Made by a program: the position numbers and the translations under genes. From contig NC_061804.1 of NCBI RefSeq assembly GCF_021462225.1, forward strand, positions 2,841,001-2,905,000: DNA of 64,000 nt, written 5' to 3'. Origin of the DNA: Girardinichthys multiradiatus (lineage: Eukaryota > Chordata > Actinopteri > Cyprinodontiformes > Goodeidae). Below the pieces are notes generated by a model that was not told the DNA's origin, ran no database searches, and saw only the letters and a program-made list of their open reading frames with translations. This document shows positions 9,601 through 19,255 of the stretch, piece after piece (position 1 is the stretch's first letter; each line of letters opens with the position of its first letter).

Positions 9601-11453
9601 TGGATGGATGGATGGATGGATGGATGGATGGATGGATGGATGGATGGATGGATGGATGGATGGATGGATGGATGGATGGATGGATGGATGGATGGATGGA
9701 TGGATGGATGGATGGACTGGCAACCCTTGTTATAGGTCCCACCCTGATTGGCTCCAGTATTAATTACTTGGATTAGCCATTTTACGCGGCTTTGAAGGCC
9801 ATTGTGGCGCTAACAGAGAGGTCTGTGGAGAAAAACAAAAACTCTGTTTACTCCTAATTATATATAGTTTCCCATTCAGCTTTTTTGGTGATAATTACCA
9901 AAGTTTATAATTCAAGACACACTAAAATAATTAATTGTTGTTAACTTCTGATAAAAGTTTCCTTAAAGTACAAAAATTGACATGTAGACCTAGATGCAGA
10001 AAAAGCTGCACACAAAAAATTTATTTTAATACGATATTTAAAAAAAATGTACATTTAAATGTTTGAAAAACTCAAATTATATTATATTATATTATATTAT
10101 ATTATATTATATTATATTATATTATATTATAACTAGTGTCAGATCTATGGTTGAACATACACTACATTGCTAAAAGTATTTGTCTTTCTACTTTTACATG
10201 TACATGACCTTTGATGACATCCTATTGTTAATCTATAAAGATCCAGTTTGTTGATGGACCCAGCGTTGCCAGCAACAGCAACTTTAACTATTGTAGAAAC
10301 ATCTTCCTCAAGGTTTAGGATTGTGTTCATAGTTAGATGAGAAAACCAGAATTGCAGTGTCTGCTCTAATTCATCCCAAAGGTGTTCAAGAAGGTTGAAG
10401 TCAGAACTCTGTGCAGGTCAGTCAAGTTTCTCCACACCAAACTTCATACACCTGCAGGCATGGAAGTGATTGGAACACCAAAATCCACTCATCTGGTGGT
10501 GTGACCCAGTACGTTTAGTTATATAGTGTACCTTGCCTGGAACATGTTAATTATTTATTAGGTGATTATTTGGTCATTTAAGTTGCTAATATAGTCAGTC
10601 AGTCCTTTTCTGCCACTTCTGCAATAGTGGGTCGCGGGTCTTTTACAGGGTGTGTTCCTAATTCCTAATAAATGTGCTGCTTTCATCCTCATTGAGTTTA
10701 TCCTGCTGCTTATGTTATTTACAGCCTCATGTTCATTTATTTAGTTGCAAAATATAATTTTCCTGCTCACAGCAATTAAATAATAACCAGACTGCAGTTG
10801 TGTACTGAACACCTTGTTGAATGATAGGCTTCTTAAAACTGAATACCATCAGAGAAGCAGATTGCAAAACCCTTGTTGAGACCACAATAATGATCGCAAA
10901 AACCTCAGGTTCAGAGCACCGTAGCAGTCAGTCCAGCCTGACCCACACATGGCAAAATAGTGATGGTTTCTGCTACTTTATCTTTTAGTTTTGCTGCACA
11001 GAGAGCATGATTAATTTACTAGACCGCATAGAAGAAGTTTACTTTACAAATATATTGAATCTTTTCAGCAAGAAATGCAAATATTTATCTACAATTGTTT
11101 TCTTTATTTTCCGCTGCTAATCCTTCAATGACCTTTTATTTAAGATAAGTTTGGCATTTGGTCTATTTTCTTTTTGTTCTTTGCTTTGATGCTATGAATA
11201 AAGTGAAATAATAAATAAAAGGTTCAATAACGAAAGGTTTCGGGTGAAGATATGGACACAAAAAAGAAGAAGCTGTATTGAAATCTACCTTCAATACTGC
11301 ACTCAGAGATAAGATCAAACACCAGTCCAGTCTGAGAAAAATGTGCTTACTTGATTTTTTTCTGCATCGCAGGCACAGAAGTGACAGCAGACTCAACGAT
11401 ATCACCGAGACAACAGTCAGGACTGCAGCCAGTGGACTGAGGTCACCGATCAT
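579..11453 (-). CDS. lat2: LAT2 (NTAL/LAB) transmembrane adaptor, ten coding exons
   Basis: Joining exons 11453-11351, 9370-9328, 7942-7899, 7797-7764, 6704-6673, 6605-6570, 6467-6431, 2797-2748, 726-688 and 619-579 gives 459 nt, 152 residues plus TAA, with every junction in phase and GT-AG introns. Seen: short extracellular N-terminus, membrane helix about residues 7-27, CLRC at 27-30 (the palmitoylation-type CxxC of LAT proteins), then an acidic tail with tyrosines 44, 80, 93 (YQNL), 109 (YIDPIA), 118 (YGNG) and 131 (YENV). Known for the family: kinases phosphorylate the tail and YxN sites recruit Grb2 downstream of antigen and Fc receptors. The YIDPIA block followed by YENV is the LAT2 signature and is not in LAT. 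The human protein is about 240 residues, so this version is short. The last exon is the least certain; an exon could be missed. Tc1 and hAT copies lie in intron 7. Confidence 0.85.
688..726 (-). CDS. lat2: LAT2 coding exon 9 (YENV motif)
   Basis: Acceptor CCAAAG, donor GTGAGT. It encodes [12 protein letters not shown], the counterpart of the conserved SYENV of mammalian LAT2 and a classical Grb2 site. The acceptor is NAGNAG-like (AAAGCAG): starting at 723 instead of 726 keeps the frame and drops one codon. Confidence 0.87.
1392..2057. mobile_element. piggyBac-like MITE with TTAA duplication
   Basis: TTAA at 1388-1391 and 2058-2061 flank termini AGGGGACA and TGTCCCCT, which are perfect inverted repeats. 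This is the piggyBac pattern. No transposase is present. It sits in the older Tc1 fossil and itself carries a SINE. Confidence 0.7.
1400..1759 (-). mobile_element. tRNA-derived SINE
   Basis: On the minus strand the element starts GGGCTGCACGGTGGTGCAG and has an A-box-like TGGTGCAGTTGG and a B-box GGTTCGATTCC, followed by a long conserved body widely found in teleosts. It resembles the cichlid AFC-type SINE class. Family assignment is from memory. Confidence 0.75.
2748..2797 (-). CDS. lat2: LAT2 coding exon 8 (YIDPIA block)
   Basis: 50 nt between acceptor TTTCACAG and donor GTGAGTA. It encodes [16 protein letters not shown]; with exon 7 this matches the YIDPIA...Y..(N)GR/K block of mammalian LAT2. 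Tyr118-Gly-Asn is a further YxN site. Confidence 0.88.
3240..3340 (+). mobile_element. SINE fragment, second tRNA-headed family
   Basis: A B-box-like GGTTCGATTCC followed by a TTTGCTGTATGTCTTCC/CTCTCTCTGCCC body that is shared with 44.9-45.1 kb and, in reverse, with 25.8, 43.4 and 61.5 kb. Confidence 0.6.
3858..5467 (+). mobile_element. Full-length Tc1-like transposon, copy 1
   Basis: TA dinucleotides at 3856-3857 and 5468-5469 flank a 1610-bp element beginning CAGGTCCTTCT and ending AGAAGGACCTG. Long inverted repeats of about 200 bp (3858-4059 and 5264-5467) each contain an outer and an inner AAATTAGCATAT direct repeat, the IR/DR layout in which transposase binds twice per end. One intact transposase frame lies inside. 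Confidence 0.95.
4186..5190 (+). CDS. Tc1-like DD34E transposase, copy 1
   Basis: An uninterrupted 334-residue frame, the normal length for Tc1 transposases. Residues 1-110 form paired helix-turn-helix DNA-binding domains ([19 protein letters not shown] is the first recognition region) with a basic KKCGRKR patch between them. The catalytic domain shows D148 (FSDESKF), D238 (QHDLAPAHS) and E273 (DLNPIENLW), with 34 residues between the last two: DD34E. The enzyme cuts at the inverted repeats and inserts into TA. It differs from copy 2 at eight residues (59, 75, 80, 102, 107, 126, 176, 287). Whether it is active cannot be read from sequence. The start is the ATG shared by both copies. Confidence 0.95.
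   Translation: MGKTADLTAVQKATIDTLKQEGKTQKDISERIGCSQSAVSRHLSGKSVGRKKCGRKRCKTRRGDRTLRKIVEKGRFQTLEDLRKQWTESGVETSRATVHRRVQEMGNRCRIPQVKPLLNQKQRQKRLTWATEKQHWTVAQWSKVLFSDESKFCMSFGNQGARVWRKTGEKEMPKCPKSSVKYPQSVMVWGAVSAAGVGPLCFIKGRVNAASYQEILEHFMLPSAEKLYGDEDFIFQHDLAPAHSAKTTGKWFTDHGITVLNWPANSPDLNPIENLWDIVKRTLRDSRSNTLDELKAAIEASWASIRPQQCHRLIASMPRRIEAVISAKGFPTKY
5733..6430. other. LAT2 intron 7, no further feature
   Basis: AT-rich intronic DNA with short A/T runs. I see no coding or repeat signal that I can name. Confidence 0.5.
6431..6467 (-). CDS. lat2: LAT2 coding exon 7
   Basis: 37 nt between acceptor CCTGCAG and donor GTAAGTC, ending in HDY plus two bases. The first base of exon 8 completes Ile, giving DYIDPIA across a 3.6 kb intron that holds the Tc1/hAT nest. 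Confidence 0.85.
6570..6605 (-). CDS. lat2: LAT2 coding exon 6 (YQNL motif)
   Basis: 36 nt between acceptor TTTCACAG and donor GTAGTAAG. It encodes an acidic stretch with DYQNLP; Tyr93-Gln-Asn is a Grb2 SH2-type YxN site. Confidence 0.85.
6673..6704 (-). CDS. lat2: LAT2 coding exon 5
   Basis: 32 nt between acceptor TTTTCCAG and donor GTAAGC. In phase it reads [10 protein letters not shown] with Tyr80. The intron to exon 6 is only 67 nt. Confidence 0.75.
7030..7560 (-). mobile_element. Tc1-like fossil
   Basis: Begins with a GAAAGTACACCCTCTTT end typical of a teleost Tc1 family and includes the decayed block around 7320-7400 and an ACCACCGTGC remnant near 7523. Frame is destroyed. Lies in LAT2 intron 4. 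Confidence 0.5.
7764..7797 (-). CDS. lat2: LAT2 coding exon 4
   Basis: Acceptor TTTTTCAG follows exon 3 by an intron of about 100 nt; donor GTACGT. It encodes a Ser/Asn-rich linker (residues 65-74). A second possible donor lies 4 nt further on (GTAGAG); the first keeps the frame open through exons 5-10. Confidence 0.65.
7899..7942 (-). CDS. lat2: LAT2 coding exon 3
   Basis: Acceptor TTGGCAG, donor GTAAAA. The only frame free of stops is the one demanded by exon 2 and reads a basic [14 protein letters not shown] segment. Confidence 0.8.
8040..9290 (+). mobile_element. Tc1-like fossil with internal insertion
   Basis: The stretch 8360-8440 encodes a decayed RDIIHKWR...VVNLPR motif, the hinge between the paired DNA-binding domains, on the plus strand. 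Both ends (8040-8110 and 9060-9290) match the terminal repeats of the fossil at 33.1-34.3 kb. About 8620-9030 does not fit Tc1 and looks like a separate short insertion, with a palindromic GGCTGGAGG...CCTCCAGCC at 8632-8660. Confidence 0.6.
9328..9370 (-). CDS. lat2: LAT2 coding exon 2
   Basis: Acceptor TTTTGCAG and donor GTGAGTA frame 43 nt encoding an acidic stretch ending IYDPQT with Tyr44. It aligns in position with the membrane-proximal tyrosine region of mammalian LAT2. Two bases carry over (TTC, Phe49). Confidence 0.82.
9560..9716. repeat. (GGAT)n microsatellite, about 38 copies
   Basis: Near-perfect tetranucleotide array in LAT2 intron 1, with a degenerate SINE-tail sequence on its right (GGACTGGCAACC...). 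Open frames through it on both strands are artefacts of the repeat. Confidence 0.95.
10076..10131. repeat. (ATATT)n microsatellite, about 11 copies
   Basis: Perfect pentanucleotide array in LAT2 intron 1. Confidence 0.9.
10158..10533. mobile_element. Internally deleted Tc1-like derivative
   Basis: Left end ACACTACATTGCTAAAAGTA and right end ATATAGTGTA match termini of a teleost Tc1 family. Only a small part of the transposase region remains (10370-10440). Confidence 0.55.
10591..10640 (-). repeat. SINE 3'-tail fragment
   Basis: Shares CAGTCAGTC.TTTTCTGCC and ATAGTGGGTCG with the tail of the SINE at 1.4 kb. Confidence 0.55.
11351..11453 (-). CDS. lat2: LAT2 coding exon 1 (start codon, membrane helix)
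   Basis: The exon follows a TTTCAG acceptor ending at 11456 and ends at a GTAAGC donor. The first ATG after the acceptor (11453-11451) starts the protein; residues 1-34 cover the hydrophobic helix, CLRC and a basic stop-transfer RKKS. One base carries over to exon 2 (ACT, Thr35). Confidence 0.85.
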
Positions 11454-11456
11454 ACC

Positions 11457-12539
11457 TGAAACACACACAAAAACTTAACGACTAAAATGCAACTGCAGTA
11501 CTGGTCAACCGCTATTCAGACCGAAGCTGGTTCTTTCCTGTTAACGAGGCAAAGCATCACAGGATGTGGTAGGCTCAAAGAGCACTGAAACATAGTGCTG
11601 CCTGAACAGGACTCACACCTACAGCACAAAACACTGCTGTTTAAAACCTTCAAACCTGTGAGAAATGTTAAGAAAATTCAGTTTATAACCACAAGCAAAC
11701 CTAAGGAGACCTTTAAAACAAGAGTGCATGTCAGGTAAAAGTTAAGTTAAGTAACTTCTATACACACAATCACAATCAATAAAAAAAGCAGCTCTTTAGG
11801 CACAGATATAGTGATAGTGACAGTTTGGATAATAGTTTGGAGATAAAAACAGTTTTGACATTACAAGAGTTTAAAAGTCCAATGTGGAAAAAATGTATAG
11901 CGCTGAATGGTTACTTCTTAACAAAACGAAAATCTAAAAGCTTCAAGTCGGACTGGCTCGTTTTTCCCAAAAACAAAACCTAGCTTAAATACTGTAGCTG
12001 CATACTGTGAGATCATGAGCTAAATAATGATCTCCATGTTAGGTTATTGTTGTGTTTTGGGGTTTGGTCTCCTTCGTAATGCTTATATGAGAATACTCCA
12101 GGAAAGACACTGTTGACACAGACTTAGCTGAACAAAGGAGGGTTTTATTTCATCCTGGCCCGTATCAAAAAAGACAGATCTTTGCACCTCTAAGCAAACA
12201 GCAACAACTAAAAGCATGGTCAGGCATTCATATGTTGCTTTCGTTGGTCACTCTCAACATTTGGCTTTGGTTTAATGAGCTCCAAGCCCAACCTGAGGCC
12301 TCAAGATCTTATGTGTGATCAGAAACCACACTATCAACATAAAATGTCAAATCAACAACAAACGTTCCTGATATTTAAACAACAACCATTTTTAATACCA
12401 TGGTTGAAGCCAGATTTTTACCCACACTTTATAAAACAAAATATAACATTTTTCTTCTCACGCTTTGACATTAAATCAGACTCAAATGTTTTGGGTTCAA
12501 ATTGCTAAATACCAGAATATTTGGGTTCTGTGTCACAGA
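11457..12539. other. LAT2 5' intron, no feature recognised
   Basis: Low-complexity AT-rich sequence without exon-like composition or a repeat I can name. Confidence 0.45.
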
Positions 12540-13430
12540 GACGAATATGTTTTGGTGTAAAATGTGCGTATCAACTACTGAACAAAAGACCTCGTGAAGA
12601 TGCTGGGTGAAGCCTGGTACGAAAGCGTCTTCATCCACATTACAACATGGGCTGAAAAGCCACTCAGAAAGGAAGAACCCATTACACCAAAAACAACACA
12701 GAAAGCCAGATTACTTTTTGCAAATGCACATAGGGACAAACAACTTCATTCTTGCAGACATGTCAGATGGTCTGGTAAAACTAAAAAAATGTTAATGAAA
12801 ATGTTTGGTCATAAAGACCATCCATGATGTTTGAAAGAAAACTGGGGCAACAGCATAATGTTGTGTGGCTTTTTTGCAGCAGGAAAAACTTCATCACTTC
12901 ATCAAACTAAAAAAAACCCTCATGTGGAACCGAAGCAACGTTTCAAGACATCAGTCAGGAAGTTAAAGCTTGCTAAAAATGCATCTTTCAAATAAACAAT
13001 GACCCTAATCATACAGCCAAATTAATTACACATTGGCCCGAGGACAACAAAGTTGATGTTTTGTGGTGGAAATCACAAAGCCCTGGTCTCGGTCCTAGAG
13101 ACATTTTAGAGCAGAGCTAAAAAAGTAAGTGAGAGCAAGGCGACCTACAAGCTTGACCCAGTTCCAGCAGTTCAATCAGGAGGATTGGACCAAAATTCCA
13201 GCAAACTGGAAAAACGAAAATATTTTACCCAAATCATACAATTTAAAACGAAATTCTACCAAATATTAAGGAATTGTACCTAAACTATGGAAATTTGAAG
13301 AAAATAAGGTTGTCTAAAAAGTTCTTTCTCATTATTCTGAAATTTAGCAAAAATAAGTAGGTTTAATAATCCTAACTGATCTAAAAACACAAACATGTGG
13401 GCTTGATTTTAATGTCAGAGGGTGAGAGAA
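12540..13430 (+). mobile_element. Tc1-like fossil
   Basis: Same family as the fossil at 39.0-40.3 kb: shared GTGAAGAT..TGG, GGGCTGAAAAGCCACTC and a C-terminal block around 13080-13210. The GGxxxxLW region is visible near 12855-12870. Several frameshifts and stops. Confidence 0.65.
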
Positions 13431-15909
13431 AAAGGTTGCGGCTTTTCCTGCATACACCAATGCAAACATTTAGTTTCAACAGTATTAAACAAAAACCTAC
13501 AAAAATCCTTAAAACCATTAAAAAAGCTGCTTTAACTCTGGCTAAATGCTGTTAAGAGTTATAGATAATGCTAAACTAACTCACACACTATTTCTATTAT
13601 AGAATATCTTAGACACCATATAGGTCACACAGGAAACACAAAATGTCCTAAAAAAAAAAAAAACAGTTTGCAAAACCGAGTCAGTAATTTACCAACTAAT
13701 AGCTAAAATTAGCTCGCTATCTCTATCTCTGGTGCATTTACTGACATTTTCATATATTTGACTATTAGTAAATTAATGCATATAGAGACACTAAAGCCTT
13801 TTTTAATGTAAATGTAAATATTAATAAGCATAATAATTTCTAAAATAGTTAAATAATATCCTTTCAGTTAAAAAAACAAGTTTCCCGAAGTGCGTTTAAT
13901 TTTAGGAAGATTTAGGAAGTCCATGTTGCCTAAACGATTTCAGTGAAATGTTTAATAGGATGCATTAACTTTAATTCCCACATGCTTATATTATGTGCAT
14001 CCCCTAGAGTACTGTCTGGAAATTAGTTGTTGCTGGCTGAATACATTATTTGTGTAGGAGGAAACTCAACTAGATTGGGCAATTTTAATATCGCTAACAT
14101 TAAGAATAGTGAATTTGTATGTTTTCTGTAAATGTTATCGTGTGTTAAAATTACAGATATGCAAAAAAATACATATTTGGGGGGTAATTTGTGTCCATTT
14201 TACAAAACTAAATAAATTTTCCATGGGAAATCATTGAAAAAAATGAATTTTACTTAATAATTAAAAATACAAACTACAATGACGGGGGACTTTTCTTCAT
14301 ATATTGACCACAGTCAAAGAAACACTTTACAGAAGAGGCAACAAAATATATTTAAAAGATTAAATGAAGAAATAGGAGACTGATTTATATATTTTTATTT
14401 TCAACTTCAATAAAATGGACTATAAACTTTTTGGCAAACAGAGATTGGGACTTCAAAACTGTTCAAAACTCTTGCACAGATTTGTGTGTGTGGGTACCAA
14501 CAAACAACACCAACAGATTATTTTTACTCCAGCATTCATCATTTCCCTTAAAGACACAACGTTTGACATTCATGTTAGAGATAGAGGTCTCATTGGAAAG
14601 TTGGTCTTTCCAGTGGGCGTAAAGTTTTCCATCACAGACTGCAGCATGTCTAACCCGATTGATCGATGCTGTTTTTCTTACTCAGAAAAATGTGACTTTA
14701 TGATATTGTTGCTCATCTAAATCATAGCCAGACACAGCTCTGTTAAAGGTTGTTAAATATAAAAGTGATGTATACCTGACAACAATCAGTGTTTAGACGC
14801 AACCGTATTTGTTTGTGTTTGGAAAAGATTGCGGTTCACTACAGTTTTCAAACACAAAAAAAAAACACAAAAACTGTGACAAAACATGAAGTTTAAGCTT
14901 TTAACAGCTAGTAAACAGTGTGAAGTTCTCCGTATTACTTAAACATAGTTATGTTGTAAAAAATTTGAAAGATTTCTGGTGTATTTCTTCTTCATCAAGT
15001 TCTTATTTACCTTTTTTCTTGCATCTTAAATGAGTTATTAAGCAACACTGCTCTGAGTCTTTAATGGATTTTTATCTTGTTCCTTGTACGCTCCAGTTTT
15101 TCAGTGCCAATTCTCTTAGAAGCCCTTATCTGATCCTTTTTGTTACAAGTATTGTAATTAATAAATACCTTAGCCTCTGTGTTTGTTGTACTTCACTTTA
15201 CTATTAATTGGTTTAGTTTTATTACTTCCATCCGTCCAACGCTTTGTTGGTACGAACAATCAAAAGTATCCCCAACATACACTAACATTTTTAATTTAAA
15301 TTAAAATACCTATGTGGCTTCTTGTATATCATGTTATTTTAATCTTTTCAGTTGTACGAACTGTGAGAAATAAACCATGATCACTGCAACTAAGCTGCAT
15401 GGTTTAAGCAAGGATATTTGTAGTACCACAGATGGTACTGTTTGATAGCTACGGATATTTTTCTAACTTACAGCTGTGTTTTGTTGTAAATTTTTTTATT
15501 TCATAGCATCGACCTGCCATGGATTGCAGATGAAAATTGGCTTATTTAGTGGAATCTGTTTCAATACATGATGATTGAATTTTTTGTATTGATTAATGTA
15601 CATTTTCACTCCTAAATGACATTGATAAAGTAAAATCCCTTTTATGAAAAATCATATAAAGAGTAAAAGCACTCCTTATATGAGACACATACTTCTAAGA
15701 TGTATAAATGCACTTACCTTGCCTGTTTTTGGTTTTAGTATCACTTCTGGCTGCAAATCTCAGAGAATCAAGTTCTTAATAATTTCTTATCAGGTCAAAC
15801 AAAACAATGATATGAGCTTGTACAGATTGGATTCAGTGAGACAATACAAAGCTCACTGATACTTTAACCACTAAATATTAAAGTCTTATCTGATGTGTTG
15901 GTGTTTTAC
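13431..15909. other. LAT2 5' intron, AT-rich
   Basis: About 2.5 kb of AT-rich DNA. The 101-codon frame at 14415-14720 has no recognisable domain or splice context and is not called a gene. Confidence 0.45.
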
Positions 15910-16078
15910 CTTCAGAGGTCCAGCTGCCTTCATTCTTCACCAATTTCATACAGCAGCAGCAGTTCGACTGTGAACCCTACTTCCTCTTTCAGCGCCTCCC
16001 CACATCCGTCAAGCACTTGCCTGTGATACCGGTGTGGTTTTTAGTGGTCACAAAACAGCACTCACGAGCGCCTCATTC
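15910..16078 (-). other. lat2: Probable non-coding first exon of LAT2
   Basis: On the minus strand a GAAG/GTAAAAC donor at 15910/15909 precedes the coding exon 1 acceptor. The sequence before it has no long frame. It contains AGAGGAAGTAG (plus-strand 15978-15988 complement), a PU.1/Ets-type core common in myeloid and B-cell genes. The upstream limit is inferred from the TATA-like box. Confidence 0.4.
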
Positions 16079-16100
16079 TGTTGTACGGTGAGGCCAGGTC

Positions 16101-16110
16101 CCTTTATAAG
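16101..16110 (-). promoter_or_regulatory. TATA-like box, candidate LAT2 promoter
   Basis: CTTATAAAGG on the minus strand, about 30 nt before the proposed start of the non-coding exon. A RUNX-type TGTGGT lies at about 16034. Confidence 0.35.
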
Positions 16111-16689
16111 CCTTAGCGCGATTTAAAGGGCCTAGTTCGGCTGTTCTTTATATTGATCAGTCCTGCGAACATCACATGCAAATTTAGAAAAGAATAAGAT
16201 AAAAAAGTTAGCGAAAAGAGTTAGCATAGCATTTATTAGGCTAATTTAGCAGATCAGCCCATTGACCTTGGAAGAATATTTGCTAACTCTTGTGGTTCAA
16301 CTTCATTTAAATCAAATTTTTATTCACCGGATGGGGTGTCAAGAGGGGCTACAAATGATTCAGTTTTTCTTGCGTACCAAAAGTCTTGACTTCATTTAAA
16401 ATTGTCCACCTAGTGAGGAGACAACATTAGCTTAAAAGAAATGCAGGTAAAAAGAAAAATAATACACTTTTACAAAATTATTGTTATTACCTTAATTATA
16501 TTTTTGGGAAACTTCCTGTAATTGATTTTTCACATTTGGAAGTTTGAAGATCTGTGGGATTTAATTGACCAGGCTAGTAGCAACACAAGGTCTTAATAAT
16601 GTACTTCTCGGTATTTTATGCATTGAAATGCTAAAAGATGTTCAGAAATAGATCTTGTCCATCATTTTATATGCCATCGATTTGTTAAA
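16111..16689. other. Intergenic, nothing recognised
   Basis: No exon, repeat or RNA signal that I can support. Confidence 0.4.
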
Positions 16690-17970
16690 GCCATATTGGA
16701 TTTTGTTGTTAGTTGACTGGGGTTGGTGAGGATCCTCCAACTTTCCAAGTAGGACTTCAGATGATTTTTCTTTGAATTTGGAAATTCCAACTTTTGAGTG
16801 GAAATGGAACGCAACATTAAATCACACTAAAAAACAGCCCTATGTTTAGGGCTGTTGTCCTGCTGGAGGTGAACCCCCGCCCCAGTCTTAAATCTTTGCA
16901 GCCTTAAACAGGTTTTTCCAAGATTATCCTGTATTTAGCTCCATCGATCTTCCCACCAACTCTAACCAGCTTCACATTCTTCTTGAAGAAAAAGCTGCAT
17001 GATGCTGACCCCACCATGTTTTACTGTGGGGATTATGTGTCCAGGCTGATGTGCAGTGTTAGTTCTCTGCCACACAAAAGTTTTGCATATTGGTCAACAA
17101 ATTACAATTTGCTCTTATCTGACCCTCGTCCACATGTTTGCTGTGTCCTCTACATGGCTTGTGCCAAACTACAAAAATTATTTATTAAGACTTCCCAGTC
17201 TTAGGGCAAGATTTGTAGAGTGGGCAATCCTGGGGATCCGACAGATTCTCCCACCTGAGCTGTGGATCTCTAGAGCTTCTCAAAGTAAAGCTGTCATGGT
17301 TTTCTGAGGTTTGGTAGTACCAACATGCAAAGAAGAGTGTGGGAGCCATATGATGAGTTGAAACTTCTTTTCATAATCCTTGAATAGGTTAATTTACAGG
17401 TGGAGGCAGGGCGTGAACACACAGGCAGGTATATGGACATGGAACAAACAGGAGGAACCAGTGGTGAGCAATGAAAACCAGAGGGTATAAATACAGAGGT
17501 AGGGTGGAGAATGAACCGTTGAACAAAGGGGCTAATCAGCAGAAATATGGAGCATCTGGTGACAGAGAGAGAGCAGGGCAACTGAAGGACAGAGGCTAAT
17601 TGGCACAGATGAACAGGGAGTCCAGGGAAGTAAGAGAAACATCTCAACACAAGAATGAATCATGAACCTAAACTACAATGAATGAACTAACGTGACAGCA
17701 ACTGAAGAAGATAAACAGGGAAAATGTAGGAAAACAGACAAGGAACTGAAACTCAAAACCTAACAGAATCATGACAAAAAGAGACTAATGTACGCCACAC
17801 TTTCCTGATTTTTATTGGTTCAAAACAATTTAAAACAATTGATCATTTTCCTTTCATTTCACATTTATGAGCTACTTTGTGTTGGAGTACAATGCATTGA
17901 AGTTTGTGGTTGTAACATGACAAAATATGCTACACTTCGTGGGGTATGAACACGTTTTCAAGACAAAATG
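16690..17970 (-). mobile_element. Tc1-like fossil interrupted by an LTR
   Basis: Region 16840-17290 is the reverse complement of a decayed transposase, with the codons of the GGSIMLWG motif near 16993-17015. Its terminal region (17790-17960: GCCACACTTT...GGGGTATGAACACGTTTTCAAG) resumes after the LTR. Same family as the fossil at 30.3-31.7 kb. Confidence 0.65.
17292..17776 (-). mobile_element. Solo-LTR-like insertion
   Basis: On the minus strand it starts TGTCATGATTCTG and ends AAACCATGACA, so the ends are inverted TGTCATG/CATGACA. A TATTTATACC box lies in the middle. It splits the Tc1 fossil. The 5-bp flanks AAAGC and AAAAG do not match cleanly, so the exact edges are uncertain. Confidence 0.55.
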
Positions 17971-18819
17971 GCTACCGGAAGTATGAAAGTCTTTGAGATG
18001 CATAACCAACATTTTTTTCTACACAGAGCAAGAGGAGATGACACACTTTTGTAAAAAACCAGATGCTTTGATCTCACCCTGAGGAACGATGAGATGGGGG
18101 ACCATGAAGAGAACAGAAAAGGGGTTTGTAGTAATAACTTTCATTTGAAAAAACCTTTACAGACAAGCTAAGAGGAGAGCTTCGGATTAAACGGCCAAGA
18201 ATGACCACAGAAATAAGCTTTACTCAGATGAGGTGAGGAATAATTTCTGCAAGGAGATGCAAAGGAAGAAAGAAATCCTCCCAAGACAGATGGCGAAAGA
18301 GAGGCCACCAGAAAATTATTACATGACGAGACTGAGAGACGTCTTAAAGAAGAAACAGATTAGGAATAACATGGGAGGAGTTATTGCTACAGCAAAAGAA
18401 CATAAAGCTTGAGGAAAACGCACATCAAAAATGTCAGAGTAAAGCATTTATAAATCTGTGGTTAAGAAAAAACAGGTATGGAGACATTATAATAGGAAAG
18501 GCCTGAGGCAAGAACGGTTTGACATCTTTGAGGAATCCTCTAAACAAATATAAACGTGTAGGTTTAAGTCATTTTAAGAAAAACTAGCAACCAACCAATG
18601 AAAATGGGTATTACGACCAGTGCAAAAAATGGGCTCATGAAAAAAGCCACACCTCAGCAGATATTTGTGTCACCGTGTAATGAACTTCCACTATTACTGC
18701 TTTGTATATACTAAATCAGCGATAGAATGGAAATAGGGAATAAATAAAAAGACCAGGAACAATCCCACCTTCTTCTATTATTGTTTCTGAGGGAGAGAGA
18801 GGCATGCTGAAATTGTACT
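17971..18819. other. Intergenic, nothing recognised
   Basis: Purine-rich stretch 18030-18420 without a usable frame or splice signals. Confidence 0.4.
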
Positions 18820-19255
18820 CTTGGCTAAATGCAATCCTTTGGATTTCCGGACCAAAACCTCACGCCACAAGAACAGTTTTTTCCCCATCTGCCACCAGCC
18901 TTGTTAACAAAGCCCAGAAACCACCTTGACACTCCCCCTTTCCCCCCACACCCCCCCCTTTTTTACTGACAGGACACCTGTAACCTGTAACTCGATGCGT
19001 TACATTAACGCTCAGCATGAACTCCTGCTTTACTTGCACAATGATCACCTGCACTGTTGTATTGCTCTTGCATCTTATACTGCTCTATATTTACTCTCAC
19101 TCACTTAAAACTGTGCACATATATTTATATTATATTGTAGATATGTTTATACTGTTTAATTTGTATTGTATTGCACCAACTACGCCAAAACAAATTCCTT
19201 GTATGTCCAAAAACGTACTTGGCAATAAAGCTTTTCTGATTCTGATTCTGATTGG
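18820..19255 (+). mobile_element. 3' end of a non-LTR retrotransposon
   Basis: Decayed C-terminal reverse-transcriptase tail (CACAAGAACAGTTTTTTCCC region), an AT-rich 3' UTR, then GGCAATAAAGC and a TGATTCTGATTCTGATT tail, the usual 3' end of an abundant teleost LINE. The clade is not assigned. Confidence 0.6.

Noticed and set aside
9444..9776. Open frames with repeating MDGW or IHPS units on both strands
   Set aside because: They are the GGAT microsatellite read in frame; a 4-bp unit gives a 12-bp periodic frame without stops.
14415..14720. 101-codon open frame
   Set aside because: No recognisable domain, no codon bias, no splice partners; AT-rich intron sequence.
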